Origin: Candidatus Coprenecus pullicola
GTDB taxonomy: Bacteria; Bacteroidota; Bacteroidia; Bacteroidales; UBA932
Reading direction: 5' to 3'
DNA length: 64,000 nucleotides
NCBI GenBank assembly: GCA_018711925.1
Contig: DVHR01000021.1
Coordinates: 1 to 64,000, forward strand
Part shown: positions 32,985 through 39,960 of the stretch, piece by piece
How the letters are laid out: each line of letters begins with the position of its first letter
How positions within the stretch are numbered: position 1 is the first letter of the stretch
Translations under genes and position numbers: made by a program
Notes under the pieces: model-generated
The model's database searches: none
What the model saw: the letters and a program-made list of their open reading frames with translations, nothing else
Told to the model about the DNA's origin: nothing

Positions 32985-33830
32985 TTATTTGCTGAAAAGA
33001 GTCTTGAATGTCTCCTTGTTCTTGAGGGCCGCGTTGAAAAGGGCTTCGAGGTTGACTCTCGAGTCGGCCTCATCGCGGTTGGGAAGTACCTGGTAGTATC
33101 CGTTCAGGCCGCTCTCGCTCCAGTAGGCCTCGGGGCTGAGTGTCGGGGCGGTGGTAAACAGCAGCTTTTTGCTGATATCCTCTACGGATGCGTTGAGGAT
33201 CATGCCTTCGCGGTCCAGGATGACTATCGGGTCTATGAGGTTCTCCAGGTCGCGTACCTGATGGGTGGAGATGACGATGACCCGGTCTTCGGTGGCACAT
33301 TCGGAGATGACGCGGCGCAGGGTGGTCTTCGAGGGAATGTCCAGGCCGTTGGAAGGCTCGTCCATCAGCAGCACCCTGGTATTGAGGGCCAGGGCAAACG
33401 AGATCAGGGCCTTTTTCTGCTGTCCCTGCGAGAGCCGGTCGAAGCGGCTTGAGGCATCCACCTCGAAAGTCCGGCACAGCCTCTCGAACATGGCGTTGTC
33501 GTAACCCGGATAGAGCAGGGAATTGCTCTGCGCGAACCGCCTGACGGGGATGGGAGGGGCGATGAAGATCTCGGGGATGAAGTACAGGTCCTTGAGCATT
33601 TCGGGATTGCGCGAGGATGATCTGATGCCCAGCACGGAGCAGTCTCCGCTCTTGGGCCGCAGCAGTCCGCTGATGATGCGCAGCAGCGTGGTCTTTCCCA
33701 CGCCGTTCTCTCCGAGCAGGCCGTAGATCCTGCCGGCCTCGAGACTCATGGACAGGTTCTCAAACACCAGGTGTCTTCCGTAATTGAACTTCAGGTTCTC
33801 GATCCTTATGACCGGTTCATTATTTTCCAT
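32985..33830 (-). CDS. ABC transporter ATP-binding protein
   Basis: Walker A GLLGENGVGKTTLL; signature LSQGQQKKALISFALAL; Walker B RVLLMDEPSNGLD. Confidence 0.96.
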   Translation of the reverse strand: MENNEPVIRIENLKFNYGRHLVFENLSMSLEAGRIYGLLGENGVGKTTLLRIISGLLRPKSGDCSVLGIRSSSRNPEMLKDLYFIPEIFIAPPIPVRRFAQSNSLLYPGYDNAMFERLCRTFEVDASSRFDRLSQGQQKKALISFALALNTRVLLMDEPSNGLDIPSKTTLRRVISECATEDRVIVISTHQVRDLENLIDPIVILDREGMILNASVEDISKKLLFTTAPTLSPEAYWSESGLNGYYQVLPNRDEADSRVNLEALFNAALKNKETFKTLFSK

Positions 33831-33931
33831 AACATTTACTTTTATGCTTTATCGTTTAACTTCAGATTATCCGCCTTTCCCGTCAGCAGTGTTTCTGTGG
33901 CACTCTTATCCGTCCCACTGTCTCTTTCTTT

Positions 33932-33955
33932 AGTGTACTACATAACTAATACACT
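33932..33955. promoter_or_regulatory. Candidate YtrA-type operator AGTGTA-N12-TACACT
   Basis: AGTGTACTACATAACTAATACACT: perfect 6-bp dyad ends, directly downstream of the -7 element. Confidence 0.65.
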
Positions 33956-33956
33956 G

Positions 33957-33987
33957 CAAAGGTAGGCAAAAATTCTGTAGATGCAAA
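33957..33987 (-). promoter_or_regulatory. Bacteroidetes promoter TTTG-N19-TACCTTTG for ABC/GntR/OM-barrel operon
   Basis: Minus strand reads TTTGcatctacagaatttttgccTACCTTTG; both elements exact, spacing 19. Confidence 0.8.
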
Positions 33988-34255
33988 TTTTTATGAATAA
34001 TCTTGTCTGAAATAAGTGATTCGGCGGATCTTCCCGACGCGCTGTTCCGCAATCTTGCCCGCGTTCTCTGATTAACGGTAAGCAGGCGAACAGGGTAGTT
34101 TTGTGATTTCTTATAAATCAATGTGTTGCGGAAGCGGTGTGATCTTCTCGGGATGTTGTGAGGGCCTGGAAAGATCAGGGCTGGTTTGTATAGTCCTGAA
34201 TGTCAGTGTGTAGTGAAATCGGGGTGTGACACAACTTACCGTTGTTTGGCTGTGG

Positions 34256-34467
34256 GTATGGCTGTGCTTTCCGGATGTTTGACTGGCTGCGTGTGTCATA
34301 AGACTTCAGCATCCTGACCGGGGTTCGGAAAAGTTCCTCGACGGAGCGGTAGTCTGCATAGTATTCCGGACAGATGAGACCGTCGGCTGTCACGGTGTAG
34401 TGCCCAGGCCGGCTGCCGACGGATTGCGCAGGACGTAGGCAATCGCTTTCAGGAGGTACTCGGAGCG
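34256..34467 (-). pseudogene. Decayed fragment resembling a REP-associated / IS200-like (Y1) transposase
   Basis: Frame 1: SEYLLKAIAYVLRNPSAAGLGTTP* (34464-34390). Next frame: GHYTVTADGLICPEYYADYRSVEELFRTPVRML (from ~34405). Adjacent frames look like one broken coding sequence. Confidence 0.5.
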
Positions 34468-34500
34468 AAGTCGTATCTGCGCTCAGCGCAGATACGACTT
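34468..34500. repeat. Perfect inverted repeat, 15-bp arms, 3-nt loop
   Basis: AAGTCGTATCTGCGC-TCA-GCGCAGATACGACTT. Confidence 0.95.
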
Positions 34501-34770
34501 TAGTGCCTCCACATACTCCGCAAACGCCTTCTTCCCCACATCCGTTATCCTGCACACCGTCCGCGGCTTCTTCCCCGCAAATCCTTTTTCGACAGAGATG
34601 TACCCTGCCTCGAAGAGCTTGTCGATCTGCACGCTCAGATTGCCGGCAGTGGCTCCGGTGGCCTCGCGCAGGTACACGAAGTCGGCTTCCTCAAGCGAGA
34701 GCAGGGTGGACATGACTGCCAGACGCAGTTCCGAGTGCAGCAGCGGGTCCAGTTTTACAAAGTCTCCCAT
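34483..34770 (-). CDS. Winged-helix transcriptional regulator (HTH_34/MarR-like)
   Basis: LRLAVMSTLLSLEEADFVYLREATGATAGNLSVQIDKLFEAGYISVEKGFAGKKPRTVCRITDVGKKAF. Confidence 0.88.
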   Translation of the reverse strand: MGDFVKLDPLLHSELRLAVMSTLLSLEEADFVYLREATGATAGNLSVQIDKLFEAGYISVEKGFAGKKPRTVCRITDVGKKAFAEYVEALKSYLR

Positions 34771-34775
34771 GGCCG

Positions 34776-35378
34776 TTACTGCAGTTTACTGGTTTGACGG
34801 TTGAATATCAGGCCTGGGATGACGAGGGTCATCAGCGCTGCGACGGCCATGATCAGCGGAGTGGGTATGTTCAGGAAGTAATCGCAGGGCAGTCCCGCTA
34901 TTCCGCAGATAATGCTGAGAATGAATACGGTCCAAGAACTGCAGAGGACCCCGGTGACTGCGCCGGCCATGCCCAGAAGCAGTATTATGACACCGTTTGT
35001 CGGTATGGGAATGAAGAATGCCATGATGCCGACGGCTATTGCCAGGATTCCGAATATGCCCCATACGATGCCCACGGACCTGGACACGAAATTCTCGCCC
35101 TTCCCCTTGCTCTCGATGCGTTTGAATACCAGCTGATTCAGAGGCCAGCCGATAAATGGAATCAGAAACCAGGCCAGGTTCCACAGATGATTGTTGTCCG
35201 AAAGTGTCAGCCCCAGCAGGACGATACCGGATACGAGGATTACGGTCGTACCCCAGATGAGCATTGCGGTGCCGCCGCGCCGCTGAAAGTCCTGTCGGCT
35301 GTTGTTGATGGCCTCAGAGATGATTTCCAATGACTTTTCTACTGAAAGTCCGTTCTGGTTGTTGTTATTGTTTTCCAT
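34776..35378 (-). CDS. Membrane protein of unknown function, co-transcribed with wHTH regulator
   Basis: Several TM segments; 5 bp upstream of the regulator gene. Confidence 0.7.
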   Translation of the reverse strand: MENNNNNQNGLSVEKSLEIISEAINNSRQDFQRRGGTAMLIWGTTVILVSGIVLLGLTLSDNNHLWNLAWFLIPFIGWPLNQLVFKRIESKGKGENFVSRSVGIVWGIFGILAIAVGIMAFFIPIPTNGVIILLLGMAGAVTGVLCSSWTVFILSIICGIAGLPCDYFLNIPTPLIMAVAALMTLVIPGLIFNRQTSKLQ

Positions 35379-35416
35379 TGCAGTCTGTAGTTTTATTGTC
35401 CGTAATAGTAAAAATT

Positions 35417-35881
35417 TTATAGGTAATTCATACCGATTGAAATCCTTTCGGTCTCCTCCTTTTCTTCATTTCCCATGCTGTCAGTCCTGAGTGCCGTCAT
35501 GGCAAATCCCTCGGCTGGATATCCGTCCTCCGTCTTGTCCATCGTCCAGTTACGGTTGCTGTCGTGCATCAGGAACAGTGTCCATCGTCCTTCTTCAGGG
35601 ACATTGATTTCGCCGTTGACGTTCAGTCTGCCGTCCTTGTCCGGTCTGGCATCGGTGCAAGAGATAATTGCGCCCCAGCCGGACTTCATTATAGCCCCTA
35701 AGTCTGGTCCGGCACTTTCACCGTTGTCCGGTACAATCCAGACCAGTACATTGCCGCAGGTGTCCTTCAGGTCAGTTACGGTCAGCACGGCCTTTATGGT
35801 TGATGAATCCCTCGCCAAAGTCGCGATGTCAGATGCGCAGCACATCATGGCGATTGCAAAAATAGTAAAAATCCTTTTCAT
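35417..35881 (-). CDS. DUF2141-like exported protein
   Basis: MKRIFTIFAIAMMCCASDIATLA signal; LFLMHDSNRNWTMDKTEDGYPAEGFAMT resembles the DUF2141 HDxNxNxxMD motif. Confidence 0.65.
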   Translation of the reverse strand: MKRIFTIFAIAMMCCASDIATLARDSSTIKAVLTVTDLKDTCGNVLVWIVPDNGESAGPDLGAIMKSGWGAIISCTDARPDKDGRLNVNGEINVPEEGRWTLFLMHDSNRNWTMDKTEDGYPAEGFAMTALRTDSMGNEEKEETERISIGMNYL

Positions 35882-35960
35882 GATAAAACACTTTAAAAAA
35901 TAAACTAAAATTTTCAAAAAAAGAAGAGTGGCGCCTTCTCCTCTCTTTTGTTTTACGATG

Positions 35961-35992
35961 CAAATATAAACTAATTTATTTTATAAACCAAA
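35961..35992 (-). promoter_or_regulatory. Bacteroidetes promoter TTTG-N20-TATATTTG for DUF2141/membrane protein/wHTH operon
   Basis: Minus strand TTTGgtttataaaataaattagttTATATTTG. Confidence 0.75.
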
Positions 35993-36012
35993 TTTTCTGC
36001 ACCAGCCAGGGT

Positions 36013-36052
36013 GGAAAGTGCACCAAAATCGTGGGAAAACCCGGCACTTTCC
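36013..36052. repeat. REP-like repeat A, copy 1
   Basis: GGAAAGTGCACCAAAATCGTGGGAAAACCCGGCACTTTCC: GGAAAGTGC/GCACTTTCC stem, nested GGG/CCC hairpin. Confidence 0.9.
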
Positions 36053-36081
36053 CCGGGAGTGGGGCCGGTGTCCCGATATGA

Positions 36082-36188
36082 ATGAAAAATCCAGCAACGA
36101 GAAAAGACTAGCCGCCCTCGGCTCTAGAGGGAGGGGCCCGCCGCGAAGCGGTGGGAGGGCCTGGTCTTTTCGACTGCTGGATTTTCAT
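36082..36188. repeat. ~107-bp imperfect palindromic element
   Basis: ATGAAAAATCCAGCA...GAAAAGACTAGCCGCCCTC ... GGGAGGGCCTGGTCTTTTCGACTGCTGGATTTTCAT; arms near-complementary over ~40 bp, with inner CCGCGAAGCGG hairpin. Confidence 0.9.
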
Positions 36189-36206
36189 AGGCATTCTGCG
36201 GGAGGA

Positions 36207-36267
36207 AACAACAAGTGCGGTGAGAGAGGTCTGTGGAACCGGTGCCCAGACAAGCCACGGTGGAGAG
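36207..36267. repeat. Repeat B, copy 1
   Basis: AACAACAAGTGCGGTGAGAGAGGTCTGTGGAACCGGTGCCCAGACAAGCCACGGTGGAGAG, similar to 36559-36620. Confidence 0.85.
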
Positions 36268-36312
36268 AGTCGTTTCGCAAAAGGGTAGATAGACTTTAGT
36301 ACTTTTACAGTG

Positions 36313-36377
36313 TCCAGCACACTGCCCAAATGTATCGCACTGATTGTTAAGTGCATACATTTTGGTGATTTGCTGGA
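36313..36377. repeat. Long interrupted hairpin bounded by TCCAGCA/TGCTGGA
   Basis: TCCAGCA-cactgccc-AAATGTAT-c-GCACT-gattgtta-AGTGC-ATACATTT-tggtgatt-TGCTGGA: three successive complementary segments. Confidence 0.9.
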
Positions 36378-36414
36378 CTGCCCGCTTTTTGCCACAAAAC
36401 CGCCATTTCACCCC

Positions 36415-36485
36415 AGGTCCAGCAGATGCTCTTTTTCAAAGTGCCTGTATACTAAGTGCTTCCCCAAGCAGGCCTTGCTGGACCT
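36415..36485. repeat. Second element bounded by AGGTCCAGCA/TGCTGGACCT
   Basis: 10-bp perfect terminal inverted repeat around a 51-nt interior. Confidence 0.85.
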
Positions 36486-36507
36486 CCCCTGAAGCCTCAT
36501 ACCACGG

Positions 36508-36550
36508 GGGGAAGTGCACCGTTTTCGCGGGAAATCACGGCACTTTCCCC
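36508..36550. repeat. REP-like repeat A, copy 2
   Basis: GGGGAAGTGCACCGTTTTCGCGGGAAATCACGGCACTTTCCCC. Confidence 0.9.
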
Positions 36551-36558
36551 GGAGGTGG

Positions 36559-36620
36559 AAACGGCAAGTGCGGCGAGAGGGGTCTGTGGAGCAGGTAGCC
36601 CAGCAAGCCAGGGGTGAAAG
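36559..36620. repeat. Repeat B, copy 2
   Basis: AAACGGCAAGTGCGGCGAGAGGGGTCTGTGGAGCAGGTAGCCCAGCAAGCCAGGGGTGAAAG. Confidence 0.85.
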
Positions 36621-36654
36621 TGCACCAGAATCGCGGGAAATCCCGGCACTTTCC
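36613..36654. repeat. REP-like repeat A, copy 3
   Basis: GGTGAAAGTGCACCAGAATCGCGGGAAATCCCGGCACTTTCC with nested CGGGA-AA-TCCCG. Confidence 0.9.
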
Positions 36655-36732
36655 GGGGGAAAAACTACTATGGCATGCGGGAGTCTTGTTGCAGGCGGGG
36701 TATGTGGGGGCGGTGGTTTCGGGAAAAGTTGT

Positions 36733-36740
36733 TATATTTG
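36733..36740 (+). promoter_or_regulatory. -7 element TATATTTG upstream of C1 peptidase
   Basis: Exact TAnnTTTG match 20 nt before the ATG; no clear -33. Confidence 0.5.
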
Positions 36741-36760
36741 AAAATTAATTTTTTACGATT

Positions 36761-38152
36761 ATGGTTAAACGTCTTTTTACCGTCAGTGCCGCCTTGTCCG
36801 TAGCGGCGGCCGTACTGGCCCAGGGGGGCATTACCGATGAGATGATGTCTCAGATACGTCAGGGCTGGCAGGGTACACCCGAGGAGCTGGCTCTGCGCAA
36901 TGCCATCTCAGCCAATGATATCAACAAGCTTGCTGTCCGTCAGGGCGTAGAGGCCGGGTATGATTTCTATTTCTCCGATGAGGTCCCGTCCAAGGGTATA
37001 ACCGACCAGCAGTCCAGCGGCAGATGCTGGCTGTTCTCCGGGATGAATGTACTCAGGGCTAAGATGATAGAAAAGTATAATCTCGGTCCGTTCCAGTTCT
37101 CCCAGAACTACATCTTCTTCTATGACCAGTTGGAGAAGGCCAACCTTTTCCTGCAGGGTATCATCGACACCCGTGACCTGCCCATGGATGACCGCAAGGT
37201 GGAGTGGCTTTTCCGTCACACAATCAACGACGGCGGCCAGTTTACGGGAGTTTCCGACCTTATCACCAAGTACGGTGTCGTGCCGTCCAACGTGATGCCA
37301 GAGACCTGGGCGGCCAATCACACTTCCCGGATGACCATGCTGCTGGACTTGAAACTCAAGGAATTCGGTCTGGAGCTGCGGGAGATGACCGGCCCGGAGA
37401 AGAAGTTGCCGTCCATGCTGGAGGAACGCAAGACGCAGATGCTGGCATTTATCTACCGCTTTTTGGTGCTCAATCTCGGTGAGCCGCCCACAGAGTTCAC
37501 CTGGACCATGTATGACGCTGAGGGCAGGCCGGTGAGTACGAAGACCTACACTCCGAAGTCATTCTATGACGAGTATGTGGGCGTGGATCTCAAGAATGAT
37601 TATGTGATGCTGATGAACGACCCGACCCGCGAGTTCTACAAGGTGTACGAGATAGAATACGACCGCCATCAGTATGACGGCAAGAACTGGCTGTACATCA
37701 ACCTTCCCATTGAGGAGATCGAGGCCATAGCCATCGCTTCGATAAAGGACAGCACGATGATGTATTTCTCCTGCGACGTGGGCAAGTTCCTGGATAGTCA
37801 GAACGGTGTGCTGGACGTAGATTTTTACGATTACGGCTCTCTGATGGGTACGGAGTTCGGTATGGATAAGCGCGAGCGGATACTGACGGGAGCCAGCGGC
37901 TCGTCGCACGCCATGACTCTGATGGCTGTGGATCTGGACGAATACGGTCAGGCCAAGAAGTGGAAAGTGGAAAATTCGTGGGGCATGACAGGCCATGAGG
38001 GACATCTGGTGATGACGGCCGAGTGGTTCGAGGAGTATATGTTCCGTCTCGTGGCGGAGAAAAAGTACGTGCCGGAGAATATTCTCAAGCTGCTCGACAC
38101 TGAGCCTGTAATGCTTCCGCCATGGGATCCGATGTTCGCTGACGAGTTTTAA
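36761..38152 (+). CDS. pepC: C1 family aminopeptidase C / bleomycin-hydrolase-like, with signal peptide
   Basis: DQQSSGRCWLFSGMNVLR (Cys), GASGSSHAMTLMAVD (His), VENSWG (Asn); N-terminus MVKRLFTVSAALSVAAAVLAQ. Confidence 0.93.
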   Translation: MVKRLFTVSAALSVAAAVLAQGGITDEMMSQIRQGWQGTPEELALRNAISANDINKLAVRQGVEAGYDFYFSDEVPSKGITDQQSSGRCWLFSGMNVLRAKMIEKYNLGPFQFSQNYIFFYDQLEKANLFLQGIIDTRDLPMDDRKVEWLFRHTINDGGQFTGVSDLITKYGVVPSNVMPETWAANHTSRMTMLLDLKLKEFGLELREMTGPEKKLPSMLEERKTQMLAFIYRFLVLNLGEPPTEFTWTMYDAEGRPVSTKTYTPKSFYDEYVGVDLKNDYVMLMNDPTREFYKVYEIEYDRHQYDGKNWLYINLPIEEIEAIAIASIKDSTMMYFSCDVGKFLDSQNGVLDVDFYDYGSLMGTEFGMDKRERILTGASGSSHAMTLMAVDLDEYGQAKKWKVENSWGMTGHEGHLVMTAEWFEEYMFRLVAEKKYVPENILKLLDTEPVMLPPWDPMFADEF

Positions 38153-38364
38153 TGTTTATGGAAAGGCTGCGCAGGATATGGCTTTTCTACTATGAGGGTT
38201 TCAGGGACATGTCATCGCTGGGAAAGACCTTGTGGATAGTGATTCTCCTGAAACTTTTCATCATGTTCGCCATACTCAGGGTATTCTTTTTCCGTCCAGC
38301 CTTGTCTGATTGTGAGACGGATGCGGAAAAGAGCCGTGTAGTGATAGAGAATCTGACACAATAA
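38152..38364 (+). CDS. DUF4492 small membrane protein preceding cydAB
   Basis: RIWLFYYEGFRDMSSLGKTLWIVILLKLFIMFAILRVFFF; TAATG overlap with pepC. Confidence 0.85.
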   Translation: MFMERLRRIWLFYYEGFRDMSSLGKTLWIVILLKLFIMFAILRVFFFRPALSDCETDAEKSRVVIENLTQ

Positions 38365-38392
38365 TAATTAACCAAACAAAGACCCCAAGTAT

Positions 38393-39958
38393 ATGACAAT
38401 TTTAGCAACACTGGTCGATCTTTCGAGATGGCAGTTCGCCTTGACGGCCATGTATCACTGGCTGTTCGTGCCACTGACCTTAGGACTGGGCTTTTTGATA
38501 GCCTTTATGGAGACCCGCTATGTGATGACCGGGGATGAGTTCTGGAAGAGGACTACCAAGTTCTGGATGAAGTTGTTCGCCATCAATTTTGCTATGGGCG
38601 TGGCGACCGGAATCATCCTGGAGTTTGAATTCGGAACCAACTGGAGTAATTACTCGTGGTTTGTGGGCGACATCTTTGGAGCTCCGCTGGCCATTGAGGG
38701 TATTTTTGCATTTTTCATGGAGAGTACTTTCTTTGCCGTAATGTATTTCGGCTGGAACAAGGTGAGTAAGAAGGCCCATCTGGTGTCTACATGGCTGACG
38801 GCCATTGGAACGAACCTGTCTGCTGTGTGGATTCTGATCGCCAACTCGTGGATGCAGTATCCTGTCGGCATGGAGTTCAATCCGGACACTGCCCGCAGCG
38901 AGATGGTGGATTTCTGGGCAGTGGTCTCCTCTCCCGTTGCCATCAACAAGTTCCTGCATTCCGTGACAAACGGCTATGTGCTGGCCTCGGTCTTCGTTAT
39001 CGCTGTATCATCATGGTTTCTGCTAAAAAAGCGAGAGACTGTGATGGCACGCAAATCCATCCGTATCGCATCGGTATTCGGAATAGTATCCCTTGCCGTG
39101 CTTATAGGAACAGGTGACGGCTCGGCTTACAATGTGGCTAAGGTACAGCCCATGAAACTGGCTGCAATGGAGGGCCTTTATGACGGCTCTGAGAAGGCGC
39201 CGCTGGTGGCCGTAGGTATTCTCAATCCGGATAAGGACATCATAGGAGAGGACGGTGCGGATGAGGAGCCTTATCTTTTCGAGATATCCTTCCCCAGCAT
39301 GCTCTCATTCCTGGCCACCCGTCAGGCCGACGGTTTCGTGCCGGGTATCAACGACATCATCAAAGGCGGCTACGAGTTTACCGACCGTGAGGGCAATACC
39401 TACATCGAGCCTTCATTCGCTGAGAAGAAGGCCATGGGTACTGCTGCTGTCACGGCTTTGGCCGGATACCAGACAGCCAAGGAGGCCGGAGATACTCTGG
39501 CGATGTCTCAGAGCAGAGCCGTGCTGGAGCAGAACTTCGATTATTTCGGGTACCACTACATCGAGGAGCCTGAGGACCTTGTACCCAATGTGCCGCTGGT
39601 CTTCTACGCCTTCCATATCATGGTCGCACTCGGCATGTTCTTCATCCTGCTCTTCGTCCTCTACATCATCTTCGAATGGAAGAATCTTATCGTCAGTGGT
39701 AAGCACAAATGGCTCCTGTGGATCGGCATCATCAGCGTGCCGCTGGTGTATATCTGCTCCCAATCGGGCTGGATAGTAGCCGAAGTCGGCCGTCAGCCAT
39801 GGACGATCCAGAATCTGCTTCCCGTTAACGCGGCGGTCTCCGGAGTCGAGTCCGGCAATGTACTTACTACCCTTATTATCTTCGCTGTTCTGTTCACGGC
39901 CATGCTGGGCGTGGAGATCAGCATCATGCTCAAACAGATTAGGAAAGGAGGAGAATAA
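38393..39958 (+). CDS. cydA: Cytochrome bd ubiquinol oxidase subunit I
   Basis: LSRWQFALTAMYHWLFVPLTLGLGFLIAFMET; GWIVAEVGRQPWTI. Confidence 0.97.
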   Translation: MTILATLVDLSRWQFALTAMYHWLFVPLTLGLGFLIAFMETRYVMTGDEFWKRTTKFWMKLFAINFAMGVATGIILEFEFGTNWSNYSWFVGDIFGAPLAIEGIFAFFMESTFFAVMYFGWNKVSKKAHLVSTWLTAIGTNLSAVWILIANSWMQYPVGMEFNPDTARSEMVDFWAVVSSPVAINKFLHSVTNGYVLASVFVIAVSSWFLLKKRETVMARKSIRIASVFGIVSLAVLIGTGDGSAYNVAKVQPMKLAAMEGLYDGSEKAPLVAVGILNPDKDIIGEDGADEEPYLFEISFPSMLSFLATRQADGFVPGINDIIKGGYEFTDREGNTYIEPSFAEKKAMGTAAVTALAGYQTAKEAGDTLAMSQSRAVLEQNFDYFGYHYIEEPEDLVPNVPLVFYAFHIMVALGMFFILLFVLYIIFEWKNLIVSGKHKWLLWIGIISVPLVYICSQSGWIVAEVGRQPWTIQNLLPVNAAVSGVESGNVLTTLIIFAVLFTAMLGVEISIMLKQIRKGGE

Positions 39959-39960
39959 TT

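Noticed and set aside
34175-34555. 126-aa ORF as an intact gene
   Set aside because: Overlaps the wHTH gene in another frame; the recognisable segment continues across a frameshift, so treated as a transposase remnant.
36313-36485. tRNA or integron attC sites
   Set aside because: No tRNA arms or TTCRANY loop, no GTTRRRY/RYYYAAC core sites, and no integrase in the window.
36013-36654. CRISPR array
   Set aside because: Only three dispersed A copies with unequal spacing and repeated (not unique) intervening sequence; no cas genes.
36018-36741. ORFs of 60-95 aa on both strands in the repeat island
   Set aside because: They are translations of palindromic repeats (e.g. RGKTRHFPREWG / RGKSRHFPRRWK recur because repeat A recurs); not supported as proteins.
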